A DNA stretch of 31,944 bases from Thermodesulfobacteriota bacterium. GTDB lineage: Bacteria > Desulfobacterota > DSM-4660 > Desulfatiglandales > Desulfatiglandaceae. A model generated the notes under the pieces. That model saw nothing but the letters and a program-made list of their open reading frames with translations. It searched no databases and was not told the origin of the DNA. The position numbers and the translations under genes were made by a program. Numbering within the stretch: the stretch's first letter is position 1; the number at the start of each line of letters is the position of its first letter. Shown here piece by piece: positions 12,310 through 20,346 of the stretch. Location: assembly GCA_028278625.1 (NCBI GenBank), contig JANQDY010000251.1, positions 1 to 31,944 on the forward strand, read 5' to 3'.

Positions 12310-12741
12310 TTAGAGTTTCTTGGCAATATCCTTGCCGTAGCCCTGCGCCATTTGGGTGCCGCCGCCAAGTAAAGCGGATTTAAGCATCAGAGGGCCACTG
12401 ACCATATCCATTTTCATGATATTCTTCATTGTGTCAAAAATCCTTCCGGGTGCTTCCCCACTCCAACCGTAAGCACCGAAGGATCCTCCCACCTTACCCT
12501 CGAGACCCGTTTTTTCCGCAAGAAAGAGCATTGTTTTCATGCCCTGCATCATTTGACCATGATAAGTGGCAGATCCGAAAATATAGGCATCATACCCTGA
12601 TAGATCCGCTTCTTTTTTTACATCGGTGACGTTGGCCACGGACGCTTCAGAGCCCTCGATTCGAATCCCCTCCGCTATCAATTCGGCAATCCTTTTTGTC
12701 TCTCCGGATCTACTGGCATATGCAACAAGTGCTTTTCCCAT
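12310..12741 (-). CDS. Flavodoxin
   Basis: This 143-residue single-domain flavodoxin begins MGKALVAYASRSGETKRIAE, where SRSGETK is the FMN phosphate loop. It continues with the FMN-stacking loops GSATYHGQM and GSFGAYGWSGEA, the latter resembling the flavodoxin module of flavodiiron proteins. GGAGGTGA is placed a few bases before the ATG. It carries low-potential electrons in the cytoplasm and could replace ferredoxin when iron is short. In this operon it sits between the zinc-ribbon protein and rubredoxin. Confidence 0.9.
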   Translation of the reverse strand: MGKALVAYASRSGETKRIAELIAEGIRIEGSEASVANVTDVKKEADLSGYDAYIFGSATYHGQMMQGMKTMLFLAEKTGLEGKVGGSFGAYGWSGEAPGRIFDTMKNIMKMDMVSGPLMLKSALLGGGTQMAQGYGKDIAKKL

Positions 12742-12757
12742 TCATCACCTCCCTCGA

Positions 12758-12937
12758 TCACTCCTCGTCGGAAACGACTTCCCCTTTGTGTTTGGTCCCG
12801 CACATGGGGCAAAGGATATCAATCTCCTTCTCGTCTCCAATGAATTTTTCCCGCAATTTCTCGGGACCCAAGAAACTGACGTCACCGCAGGCACAATTGG
12901 GGCATTCGGCTCTCACCTGATATTTTCTTTTGGACAT
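12758..12937 (-). CDS. Small double-CxxC zinc-ribbon protein
   Basis: This 59-residue protein contains ECPNCACGD near residue 11 and ILCPMCGTKH near residue 41, giving two CxxC pairs that fit a zinc ribbon or rubredoxin-like iron site. No named family was recognised. The ATG has GGAGG nine bases upstream and the gene lies 16 bases before flavodoxin and 22 after the rubredoxin-like gene, so it is an operon member. The function is unknown; a metal-binding or electron-carrier accessory role is inference from context. Confidence 0.8.
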   Translation of the reverse strand: MSKRKYQVRAECPNCACGDVSFLGPEKLREKFIGDEKEIDILCPMCGTKHKGEVVSDEE

Positions 12938-12959
12938 CTAAACTTCCTCCTTTTTTGGC

Positions 12960-13112
12960 TCAAAGCCTTGGATCCTGCCCGGTATTGCCGCAATCAGGAA
13001 TGTAGCACGTGGTATCAACGAATTCACACTTTTTCTTACAGGACGGACATTTTTCCGGTGGCGTATCCGCCTTCAGATTGTATCCGCATTCTTTGCATTT
13101 CCACTCTCCCAT
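12960..13112 (-). CDS. Rubredoxin-like protein (rubrerythrin C-terminal type)
   Basis: This 50-residue protein starts MGEWKCKECGYNLKADTPPE and continues KCPSCKKKCEF. C6-x2-C9-GY and C22-P-x-C25 form the short rubredoxin-like site found at the C-terminus of rubrerythrins, and Phe31 follows as usual. Extra Cys at 29, 36 and 41 are unusual. The ATG has GGGGGTG in front. It is the first gene of the redox operon and could act as a detachable rubredoxin domain for the ferritin-like proteins encoded before and after it, which lack their own. Confidence 0.85.
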   Translation of the reverse strand: MGEWKCKECGYNLKADTPPEKCPSCKKKCEFVDTTCYIPDCGNTGQDPRL

Positions 13113-13217
13113 ATTAACACCCCCTTTCAAATACCATGAAAATCATCTGGTGATATTTCAATCCTAAAAAAAAAGTTATGATACCGTAACAATTGAAACA
13201 TTTCCAAATTTATTAAA

Positions 13218-13232
13218 GCATGTTTTATGCCA
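13218..13232 (-). promoter_or_regulatory. Candidate sigma-54 promoter of the redox operon
   Basis: On the - strand the sequence reads TGGCATAAAACATGC (then T), matching TGGCA-N6-TGC with the required ten bases between GG and GC. The predicted start is near 13206, giving a leader of roughly 94 bases to the rubredoxin-like ATG. Boxes of an apparent activator site lie 145-250 bases upstream. Confidence 0.55.
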
Positions 13233-13351
13233 ACTTCACCGCATCCCATCAATTAACGATAACCGACTGTAATTAGGATATTTTTCAACCGCCACCAAAG
13301 AAATTGGGAGACAAGGCGGAAAAGCGGCCCTTGCGGAATTGTGGTACAAGA

Positions 13352-13456
13352 GTGTCTCATAAAATACCGGAATCACTGCGAACCGCTAAATGAATATTCT
13401 CCCGGCCATCTTAATGTCTCATTTTGCCGCTGAATCAGATGTGTCTCATGAAACAC
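13352..13456. promoter_or_regulatory. Three GTGTCTCAT-type boxes, candidate activator binding sites
   Basis: The 9-mers GTGTCTCAT (13352-13360), ATGTCTCAT (13414-13422) and GTGTCTCAT (13441-13449) occur within about 100 bases. The third extends into the near-palindrome GTGTCTCATGAAACAC (13441-13456, 14 of 16 positions symmetric), and the first has a weaker dyad partner AAAATAC. They lie 145-250 bases upstream of the predicted sigma-54 start, the normal distance for enhancer-binding activators. Confidence 0.5.
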
Positions 13457-13505
13457 CCTGATCAAAGGCTGAACCGTTCAATGCCGCACCGGCCCTAGAT
13501 CTTTA

Positions 13506-14015
13506 TCATCCACCCCAGGGCATCTTGGAATAGGTTTCCGTGAGTTTGTCCCGGAATTCCCTGAAGAATTTCTCATGGGATTTTTCCCATGAAGACAACA
13601 TCTTAAGGGCCTTGGACCCAGGGCCGTCGACTTTTTCGGCCGCTTTTTCGTAGAATTCACTCAGGTCCTTTTCAATGAGCCATGCCGTATTGAACACCGT
13701 TACATCGGGAATCATGGATTCGTACAAGCATTTTTCCAGGAATTCCGATTTGCTTCGCTCATCAAAATAATTGGTCGGTTCCATGACCTCCTCTTCAAAG
13801 GCCGACAGATCCACTGCCTGGTCCTTTCTCAGCTTCTCCAATATGGATTCGATAAAGGCGATATGGCGTTTCTCCTCTTCCACGATTCTCTGGAAGGCCG
13901 ATACCGCGGCACCCACGCCCATCCGTTGGACGGACGTTTCAAAAAAACTCATACCGGTCTTTTCCTGGTTCAGTGCATATTCAAAAATCCTGATTAGTTT
14001 CTGGTTGTCAGTCAT
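13506..14015 (-). CDS. Ferritin-like diiron protein
   Basis: This 169-residue, all-helical protein starts MTDNQKLIRIFEYALNQEKT. It has rubrerythrin-like metal motifs: a Glu in the first helix (LNQEKTGMSFFE), EEEKRH in the second, IEKDLSEFYEKAAE in the third and WEKSHEKFFREF in the fourth. No rubredoxin domain follows. A peroxide-reducing or iron-binding role is likely but not proven, and the last motif (EKSH) deviates from the canonical ExxH context. GAGGAGG precedes the ATG. It is upstream of the redox operon but separated by the promoter region, so it is probably transcribed independently. It differs from the second ferritin-like gene at 11136-11597. Confidence 0.8.
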   Translation of the reverse strand: MTDNQKLIRIFEYALNQEKTGMSFFETSVQRMGVGAAVSAFQRIVEEEKRHIAFIESILEKLRKDQAVDLSAFEEEVMEPTNYFDERSKSEFLEKCLYESMIPDVTVFNTAWLIEKDLSEFYEKAAEKVDGPGSKALKMLSSWEKSHEKFFREFRDKLTETYSKMPWGG

Positions 14016-14157
14016 TATAAACCTCCTCTAAAAACAGCCATTGCCAATCCTTTGATCTCTATGCTAGAGTATAGATTAATAAGAACCTCAGGGCAACCTG
14101 TTTAACCAGAGATCCGCTCATATCGTAAATACCCCAAGGCCAGAGCCGACCATAAAT

Positions 14158-14928
14158 ATGAAATTCGCCACTTTCAATGCCAACTCCCTGCGTGCCAGAC
14201 TGCCTATTTTGGTGGAGTGGCTAAACCGCGAGGATCCGGACATCCTGTGCGTTCAGGAAACCAAAGTGCAGGACAAGGATTTCCCTCACAGATCTTTTGA
14301 AGAAGCCGGTTTTCATGCGGCTTTTAAGGGGCAGAAATCCTACAACGGCGTCGCCATTCTCAGCAAATCACCACTGGAGCACGTGCGGTTGAACCTCTTT
14401 TCGGACGGTGATGAACAGGCGCGTTTCATGAGCGGTTCCTTTTGTGGCATACCGGTCATCAATGTCTATGTTCCGCAAGGATTTCAGGTGGCATCGGACA
14501 AATTCCAGTATAAACTCAAGTGGCTTAGGTCGCTCTATAACCATATCAATAACCGCTATGATCCCGATGCACCACTTCTGGTAGCGGGGGATTTCAACGT
14601 CGCCCTGGAAGATGGGGATGTCTATGACCCCGATGGGTTCAGGGGCGGCGTCGGGTTTCACCCCGAAGAACAGGCCTTGATGAAAAAGTTTTTCCAATGG
14701 GGGTTGGTGGATATCTTTCGTAAGCATTCGCCTGACCCGGGGCAATACACTTTCTGGGACTACAGAATCCCCAATGGATTTAAGAGAAACATGGGCTGGC
14801 GTATTGATTACATCATGGGCACTTCCCAAGTGGCCGCAAAATCGACCGCCGCATGGATCGATAAGGAGCCGCGGGGCCTTAAGAAACCCTCTGACCACAC
14901 GTTTCTCGTGACAACCCTGGCCCTTTAA
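14158..14928 (+). CDS. xth: Exodeoxyribonuclease III
   Basis: This 256-residue enzyme of the exonuclease/endonuclease/phosphatase family acts in base excision repair by cutting at abasic sites and trimming 3' ends. All family blocks are in order: FNANSLRARL, the metal Glu in VQETK (about residue 34), NVYVPQG, GDFNVA, WRIDYIMG and the final SDHTFLV, with the catalytic Asp-His pair. Length matches XthA/ExoA. No strong ribosome binding site is seen ahead of the ATG. It is convergent with msrAB with an 11-base gap and no hairpin between them. Confidence 0.95.
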   Translation: MKFATFNANSLRARLPILVEWLNREDPDILCVQETKVQDKDFPHRSFEEAGFHAAFKGQKSYNGVAILSKSPLEHVRLNLFSDGDEQARFMSGSFCGIPVINVYVPQGFQVASDKFQYKLKWLRSLYNHINNRYDPDAPLLVAGDFNVALEDGDVYDPDGFRGGVGFHPEEQALMKKFFQWGLVDIFRKHSPDPGQYTFWDYRIPNGFKRNMGWRIDYIMGTSQVAAKSTAAWIDKEPRGLKKPSDHTFLVTTLAL

Positions 14929-14939
14929 AATCCCTGCAA

Positions 14940-16019
14940 TCAGTCCGCAAAAAGATCTTTATATTCCCCGTATCCTTCCTTTGCCAGATCTTTTGCCGGA
15001 ACAAACCGAAGCGCCGCTGAATTCATGCAGTAGCGGCGACCCGTGGGCGGCGGGCCGTCCGAAAACACATGGCCCAAGTGGGAATCCCCGTGACGGCTTC
15101 TGACCTCGGTTCGAACCGTGAAGAGGCTTCGGTCTTCCTTTAGAACGATATTGTCTTGATTCAGCGGTTTCGTGAAACTGGGCCAGCCGGTTCCCGAATC
15201 GTACTTGTCCAGGGAACTGAAAAGCGGCTCTCCAGAAACCACATCCACATAGATTCCCGGTTCCTTATGATCCCAATATGGGTTACGAAACGGCGGTTCC
15301 GTGCCGTTTTTCCGGGTCACCTCATACTGAATCGGGGAAAGGGATCCTTTGAGTTCGGCATCCGGCTTATTCTGATAGGTGCGCTTTCGGCCCGCATGAG
15401 CCCTTTCCTTTGGCTTTTTGTCCCATATATGCGTCAAGAAACGGTCCCGGCCGGAACCGATTCTATATTGCCGGTAATTCATCGGATTCTTCTTGTGATA
15501 ATCCTGATGATACCTTTCAGCCTCATAAAACCGCGAAAACTTTCGGATATCCGTCACAATGGGCTTTCCGTATATGCCCGACCGGTTCAGTTTTTCTTTG
15601 GATTTCAGCGCCGCCAGCCTCTGAGCTTCGGAATGATAGAAAATGGCGGTTTTATACTGCTCACCCCGGTCAACGAACTGCCCCCCCGAATCCGTAGGAT
15701 CAATCTGGCGCCAGAAAACCTCTAGAATCTCCGAATAGTCTATTTTTTCGGGATCATAGGTAATCTGAACCGCCTCCAGATGACCGCTTTTGCCTGAAAC
15801 AACATCCTCGTAAGCGGGATCTGCCAGGTGCCCTCCCGTATAGCCGGATTTTACATCCAATACACCGTCAAGGACCTCAAAGGGATGCACCATGCACCAG
15901 AAACAACCCCCTGCCAATGTGGCCCTCAGAACACGATTTGGAACACTCATTTGGGTTTGGACCATCCCGACGGCAGGTATCAAAGAAAAAAGCGCTGCTG
16001 TCTTTCCAGCCATTTTCAT
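14940..16019 (-). CDS. msrAB: Exported bifunctional methionine sulfoxide reductase MsrA/MsrB
   Basis: This protein of about 359 residues repairs both S- and R-methionine sulfoxide. The MsrA half has the catalytic GCFWC near residue 40, then GYTGG and YHQDY; the MsrB half has [21 protein letters not shown] and [11 protein letters not shown] with its catalytic Cys. The zinc-binding CxxC pairs of many MsrB enzymes are absent ([10 protein letters not shown]). The hydrophobic N-terminus ([13 protein letters not shown]) looks like a signal peptide, so it should act in the periplasm. GAGG lies before the ATG at 16019; a GTG at 16028 and an ATG at 16013 are alternatives. The gene is the last of the rubredoxin-cooS-nitroreductase set, 40 bases after the preceding gene. 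Confidence 0.93.
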   Translation of the reverse strand: MKMAGKTAALFSLIPAVGMVQTQMSVPNRVLRATLAGGCFWCMVHPFEVLDGVLDVKSGYTGGHLADPAYEDVVSGKSGHLEAVQITYDPEKIDYSEILEVFWRQIDPTDSGGQFVDRGEQYKTAIFYHSEAQRLAALKSKEKLNRSGIYGKPIVTDIRKFSRFYEAERYHQDYHKKNPMNYRQYRIGSGRDRFLTHIWDKKPKERAHAGRKRTYQNKPDAELKGSLSPIQYEVTRKNGTEPPFRNPYWDHKEPGIYVDVVSGEPLFSSLDKYDSGTGWPSFTKPLNQDNIVLKEDRSLFTVRTEVRSRHGDSHLGHVFSDGPPPTGRRYCMNSAALRFVPAKDLAKEGYGEYKDLFAD

Positions 16020-16059
16020 ATCCCTCACAGTTCACCAAAAAACGCATTTCCCTGTTCAT

Positions 16060-17562
16060 CTAAGTCAGGGAATCCCTGTCCCGCATTGATTTGACGGCGC
16101 CCACCGTTACCACATAGAGAAGCCGGGACGGCGGATTCAATCCCAGCAGACGGCTAGCTTCCCCGTCATAAAAGGCGCCGATGCCGCAGCAACCAAGACC
16201 CAGGGCCGAAGCGGCCAAATAGAGCCTTTCGCCCCATATGCCGGCATTCATCATGGCATGACGATATCCCCGTGGACCCCACCACTCCTCAAGCTTCTTC
16301 ATATTGGTCATGAACAGAAAATGAAGGGAAGCATTGGCCATCCATTCCTGATTCAGGCAGATGCGGCTCATGGGCCTGGTGAAAGCCCCTGCCGTTACAA
16401 TCCCCAGACTTTCCGGTTTTTCATGCAATAGGTAGAAGCCGTCTTCAAGGGATTCAACGCCACGGGTTATAAGACCTGTGCAAACCCCTTTTGAATACCC
16501 GTCCATATCGGTTTCGCCCGTCGTCCCAAATACCTTGAGCAGGGCCTCAAACAGTGAAATCTCAAGGGTCCCGGTGACGAAGTTTCGACTGGACCGCCTG
16601 CGGAAGACCGCTTCAGGATAGGGCATCACATTACTTATTTCCGAACCGGCCTGAAAAGCGTCCCGGGATTTGGCGACAATCCCCAGTGAATCGCTCATAT
16701 TGCGCCCTTCTCTTTCCCCCGTAATGTCATATCCCGCCTTGTGAATCGTCTGGATCTCTGGCAGTTGAAACTCCTTGGGAGAAACACGGCTGGCCTTCTT
16801 TATCTTTTCGGGCAAGTCCGTGACGGTCATGGTCTCAACCGCTTGGTTAAGATCGCACTTACCCTTCACCCCGCAGACAGCCAGGGCGACTTCCATGCTG
16901 TCATCCAGACCCAGCAGTTGATTAACCTTTTTGTCTTCAAAATCAAAGGTGACTGCAAGCGGCAGTTTGAGAGCGGTAACGGCCAGTTCCAGGTTGGCCA
17001 GCACGTGTCCCGTATCCAGCAAATGATAGCGGTAGGAGCGATTTCTGTACTTCCACGCACTTCGATAAAAAATGGCCGTCAAAAAGAAAGTGAGAGGGGA
17101 ATTGAAGCCTTTCGCCGCACGAGGCAGCGTACCGTCCTTCAGTTTTACCAGACCGTGCTCCAAAACGGAAAAATGGTACAGCCCGTCCTCCAGGTCTTTC
17201 AAGCCATCTGAAAGCACATAGATTTCCGTTGGATACAGGGCTCCCGCCGATGCGGCGCTTCGAAAATGGAAGTTCCCCCCCGGTTGGCGCATTTTTGCGG
17301 TAACCGTATACGTCATGAGCAGGATTTTTGAAAGGAGTTCCAGGTCGAAAAGGGCGTCACCCACTTCCCTTTCGTGCCCTTTATCAAACAGGGGAAAAAA
17401 ATCCTCCCGTGGAAACGGCACCTCACGGGGCATGGGAACGGTCTTCAGTCCCTCATAGGTTTTAAAGACTTTGGGCTGATTTTGCCAGTCCAGGTAATGA
17501 CCGTCCATTTTTGACCGTTCATAGCTGGTGCTATTATGGTAATCAAAAGCAGCCCCTTTCAT
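16060..17562 (-). CDS. Tandem SagB-type nitroreductase / dehydrogenase
   Basis: This 500-residue cytoplasmic protein has two nitroreductase-fold domains in one chain. The first (about 60-245) includes the FMN motif RSAASAGALYPTEIYVLS and LLDTGHVLANLELAVTALKL; the second (about 310-495) includes RRRSSRNF and AGIWGERLYLAASALGLGCCGIG. SagB/ThcOx dehydrogenases oxidise azolines in RiPP maturation, but no cyclodehydratase or precursor gene is near, so the substrate is unknown and a stand-alone oxidoreductase role is more likely. The frame can be opened to 17814, inside cooS, but the ATG at 17562 has GAGG five bases upstream and the extra part is low-complexity out-of-frame cooS sequence. It follows cooS by 107 bases. 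Confidence 0.85.
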   Translation of the reverse strand: MKGAAFDYHNSTSYERSKMDGHYLDWQNQPKVFKTYEGLKTVPMPREVPFPREDFFPLFDKGHEREVGDALFDLELLSKILLMTYTVTAKMRQPGGNFHFRSAASAGALYPTEIYVLSDGLKDLEDGLYHFSVLEHGLVKLKDGTLPRAAKGFNSPLTFFLTAIFYRSAWKYRNRSYRYHLLDTGHVLANLELAVTALKLPLAVTFDFEDKKVNQLLGLDDSMEVALAVCGVKGKCDLNQAVETMTVTDLPEKIKKASRVSPKEFQLPEIQTIHKAGYDITGEREGRNMSDSLGIVAKSRDAFQAGSEISNVMPYPEAVFRRRSSRNFVTGTLEISLFEALLKVFGTTGETDMDGYSKGVCTGLITRGVESLEDGFYLLHEKPESLGIVTAGAFTRPMSRICLNQEWMANASLHFLFMTNMKKLEEWWGPRGYRHAMMNAGIWGERLYLAASALGLGCCGIGAFYDGEASRLLGLNPPSRLLYVVTVGAVKSMRDRDSLT

Positions 17563-17669
17563 GGTTTCCTCGCATCTCCAGTTTTTATTAATACAATGCC
17601 GTTTTCCCGCCCAAAACGGCTTACCACCGGTCCAGGCGGGAAATATCCTGTTTTTGGTTTTTGCGCTTC

Positions 17670-19643
17670 CTAAGCGGCTTCGAGTTTCTGTCTGTCCGCC
17701 ATATCCATCAGGACCCGTTCCCTGGCCCTGTCGATACCCAGGGCTTTTCTCTTCTTGTCGATGTGGGCGATCATCATTTGGGCCATTTCGTGGGGATCCG
17801 CTGTAAATCCCCATTTTCCGAATCCCATCTCTTCAAGCCCTTCGAACAGAAGCTTGTGGAACTTCGTCTCCTTTGTGATGGGATAAGTGACACCAAAAAC
17901 GGTGAACACACCGGATGCCACAAAATACTGACCGATGGCGATTGCCTTTTCGCTCATCCATTCCGGAGCCGCACCTGCCACCGGCAAATCCGCCAAGCTG
18001 TCTCCCAGTCCGCCGGTGCGCACCATTTCGGAACAGGCGGTCAAAATCCGGCTGTTATCGGCGCAGGATCCCAGCCCCAGAACCGGGGGCATCCCCACTG
18101 TCTCGCAGACTTCGCTCAATCCCGGACCCGCCATCACCGCCGACTCCGGCGCATAAAGCCCGGCCTTTGCCAGTGCAATCTGGGAACATCCGGTCTGCAC
18201 CACCAACACGTCGTTTCGGATCAGCTCTTTTACCAGTTCCACATGGACCCAATCCTGTTTTACCCTGGGATTGGTGCAGCCCACAACGCCTGCAACTCCC
18301 CTGATCCGTCCGTTAATGATGTTTTCGTTCAGCGGTTTGTAAGAACCTCTGAAGCTCCCCCCGAGCATGTAGTTAATGTACTCCATGGAAAAACCGTGAA
18401 CGCCGGGGCTTTTGATATTGGGGATTTCGATGGGCATTTTCCGCGTCTTGAACCGTTCAATGGCGGCCCGAACGACGGCATCGGTGCACTCCCTCGGCTG
18501 ATGCTCCACAAAGGCAATGTGATCAACGCCTTCGATACGACAGCGCGGATTGGTTGTGAACAATCGGGTGCCGTAACAGTCGGCGACCTTGGCAAGGCCC
18601 TGTTTGATACACTGCACATCGACACCCATGGCATCCACTGCGCCGGTCACCAGAACCGTCTCGGTTGACATGAAGTTTCCCGCATGGGGGACGCCGTGGC
18701 GAGAGAGCATTTCCGCCCCCGAACAGCACATCCCCAGCAGATTAATCCCTTCAGCACCGGCGTCTTTCGCCTCCTTTATCAGTTTGGGATCATCCACGGA
18801 AGCCAGGACGGATTCGAATAGGTTCGGTTCATGTCCGTGTATGATGATATTCACTTCATTCTCTTTCAGGCAGCCCATGTTCACTTCCGCTTGCACCGGC
18901 TTGGGCGTTCCGAACAGGATGTCTGAGATTTCCGTTGCCACCATGGACCCGCCCCAGCCGTCTGAAAGGGCCGTGCGGCTGCACTGGTGCGTAATGTTTT
19001 CGTAATGCTGATCCACACCCATGTGGCTTCGATGCATCAATTCCATGATCTCCCGCATGGCGCCCCGAGGCACAATACCGTATTTCCGCCACGTTTCCAG
19101 TGTTTTTTCGGGCACCCTTTTGGCAAAGGGGATTTCGCCTTCCAGCTGAGTATAGGTCTTTTCCAACTCGTGGTAAAGATCCACGGCGATGTCGTCGATG
19201 TTCCGGTCTTCCACTTCAATCCCAAGGCTGGCGGCGACTTCCTCAAGCTTGATGGGGTCTTTGATGGTATAGTCTTTGATATGACCGTTTACCACTTCAC
19301 CAAAAAGATCAAGCATACTCATCCCGTGATCCGTATGGGCCGCGGTGCCGGTAGCCACCATTCTGGCAAAATTGCGGGACTGAATGGTATCAATGGTGGC
19401 ACCACAAACACCGACTTTTCCATACGGATCCTTGGCATTGAGCCGGCAGGGGCCCATTGAGCAATGTTTGCAGCAGGCGGAGTCCGCGCCGATGGGGCAT
19501 GCCTTCATGCTGGCAGCACGATGAAAAGCAACCTCAACGCCGTCTTTCTCCGCCTTCTCAAGCATCTGAGCGGTTGCGTCACATGTGGTAACATCCTTAA
19601 TATTAATGGCTTTCGTTTTCTTGTCTTCTTTCTCTTTTCCCAT
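17670..19643 (-). CDS. cooS: Anaerobic carbon-monoxide dehydrogenase, Ni-Fe-S catalytic subunit
   Basis: This 657-residue enzyme oxidises CO to CO2 (or the reverse) and passes electrons through [4Fe-4S] clusters. Near the N-terminus, C49 and C57 fit the D-cluster and C58, C61 and C66 the B-cluster (CPIGADSACCKHCSMGPCR). C-cluster ligands are seen in order: the His in IIHGHEPN, and Cys in LGMCCSGAE, TTNPRCRIEG (or nearby VQCIK), VVGCTNP, VQTGCSQ and GLGSCADN. The ATG at 19643 has AAGGAGGGG; a reading frame eight codons longer exists. No cooC, cooF, hydrogenase or acetyl-CoA synthase genes adjoin, so it is a monofunctional CODH whose nickel-insertion and electron partners lie elsewhere. A CxC rubredoxin gene directly upstream could encode one. 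Confidence 0.97.
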   Translation of the reverse strand: MGKEKEDKKTKAINIKDVTTCDATAQMLEKAEKDGVEVAFHRAASMKACPIGADSACCKHCSMGPCRLNAKDPYGKVGVCGATIDTIQSRNFARMVATGTAAHTDHGMSMLDLFGEVVNGHIKDYTIKDPIKLEEVAASLGIEVEDRNIDDIAVDLYHELEKTYTQLEGEIPFAKRVPEKTLETWRKYGIVPRGAMREIMELMHRSHMGVDQHYENITHQCSRTALSDGWGGSMVATEISDILFGTPKPVQAEVNMGCLKENEVNIIIHGHEPNLFESVLASVDDPKLIKEAKDAGAEGINLLGMCCSGAEMLSRHGVPHAGNFMSTETVLVTGAVDAMGVDVQCIKQGLAKVADCYGTRLFTTNPRCRIEGVDHIAFVEHQPRECTDAVVRAAIERFKTRKMPIEIPNIKSPGVHGFSMEYINYMLGGSFRGSYKPLNENIINGRIRGVAGVVGCTNPRVKQDWVHVELVKELIRNDVLVVQTGCSQIALAKAGLYAPESAVMAGPGLSEVCETVGMPPVLGLGSCADNSRILTACSEMVRTGGLGDSLADLPVAGAAPEWMSEKAIAIGQYFVASGVFTVFGVTYPITKETKFHKLLFEGLEEMGFGKWGFTADPHEMAQMMIAHIDKKRKALGIDRARERVLMDMADRQKLEAA

Positions 19644-19737
19644 GATCCCCTCCTTGGTTGTCAGCATTCCTCCCGCGTGGAAGAATCATCTTCTATCCTT
19701 TTTAATGAAGGTTAACTCATAACACGCTTAAATTAAG

Positions 19738-19935
19738 CTAAATCCTTACATTATACCCCTTCTCTCTAAAATGAACTTTGGCCCTCTGGCATCTTGGACA
19801 CGTCAACTGATCGGGAAGTGACTCAAATTGAACGCCCGGATCGACGTTTGACTCCTTGCACCCCTTGAGAGGGTCATAGGTATAACCGCATGGACATTTG
19901 TAGACGTAGGCCTTTTTGAATCCTTCCTTTGACAT
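19738..19935 (-). CDS. Atypical rubredoxin with CxC first metal pair
   Basis: This 65-residue protein aligns with rubredoxin over CGYTYDPLKG, VDPGVQFESLPDQL and TCPRC. The first ligand pair, however, is C14-P-C16 rather than C-x2-C before the GY; the second pair is the normal C46-x2-C49. An additional C26 is present and the C-terminus extends about 12 basic residues beyond the domain. AGGTG lies about ten bases before the ATG. It is the first gene of the set that continues with cooS (94-base gap), nitroreductase and msrAB, so an electron-carrier role for one of these is plausible. Confidence 0.8.
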   Translation of the reverse strand: MSKEGFKKAYVYKCPCGYTYDPLKGCKESNVDPGVQFESLPDQLTCPRCQRAKVHFREKGYNVRI

Positions 19936-20346
19936 CGATCAAACACCTCTCTTTCAGAAGAAAACGGGTTCACAAATTCAAATCCCTACCAATGAACTAG
20001 ACTTACCTTACCTCTTACAAGTAGTGTCTCTTCAAAATATTTCAAGAAGTTTATGTGCCATTGCCAAGACCGCGAACAAGAAAAACGAAAATTCATCAAT
20101 GGTTTTATTATATTGCATCAAGACATGAAAAAACCGGCTCATACATGAGGCCATCGGGAAATCGACAATTATGAGACATAAGCGTATCATTGTCGGATTC
20201 AATGTGATACATTTAATGATTTATTAAACACTTGAAAGCCGATCTCATTAAAGAAGACCGCTCTATATTTGACCATGACAAAAAAGCCTAAAATCGCTAT
20301 TATCAGTGCTTAAACAATCGGCGAACTGCTTAACAATTGGGCATGA
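19936..20346. other. Divergent intergenic region between the rubredoxin-cooS set and the permease
   Basis: About 410 AT-rich bases without a gene. On the - strand a perfect TATAAT (complement of 20107-20112) could be a -10 element for the rubredoxin-cooS set, though its -35 is poor. The dyad CGACAAT (20163-20169) / ATTGTCG (20189-20195) encloses an ATGTCTCAT box on the - strand (20171-20179), identical to one in the redox operon leader. AATGTgatACATT lies at 20201-20213. Confidence 0.45.
20163..20195. promoter_or_regulatory. Candidate operator: 7-bp inverted repeat enclosing a TGTCTCAT box
   Basis: CGACAAT and ATTGTCG form a perfect 7-bp inverted repeat with 19 bases between. Inside are ATGAGACAT and GTATCAT, which are imperfect dyad partners. 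The ATGTCTCAT 9-mer links it to the boxes near 13.4 kb. No sigma-54 element was found at the right distance here. Confidence 0.35.

Larger units (their letters stand above)
13113..13505. other. Regulatory intergenic region of the redox operon
   Basis: About 390 bases without a gene between two - strand genes. It contains the candidate sigma-54 promoter and the GTGTCTCAT boxes. A small dyad GTTAtgataccgTAAC lies near 13174. No terminator hairpin for the upstream ferritin-like gene was recognised. Confidence 0.5.

Noticed and set aside
14368..14898. A 176-codon - strand frame opposite exonuclease III
   Set aside because: It is antisense to all the catalytic blocks of the nuclease and has no start signal.
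17563..17814. N-terminal extension of the nitroreductase into cooS
   Set aside because: It overlaps CooS out of frame, has low-complexity composition, and the ATG at 17562 has a good ribosome binding site.
17661..18668. A 335-codon + strand frame across cooS
   Set aside because: It lies antisense to well-conserved CooS residues, has no ribosome binding site and no recognisable motif.
20163..20195. Possible CooA site controlling cooS
   Set aside because: CooA sites read TGTCG-N6-CGACA; here the half-sites are in the opposite order with wide spacing.
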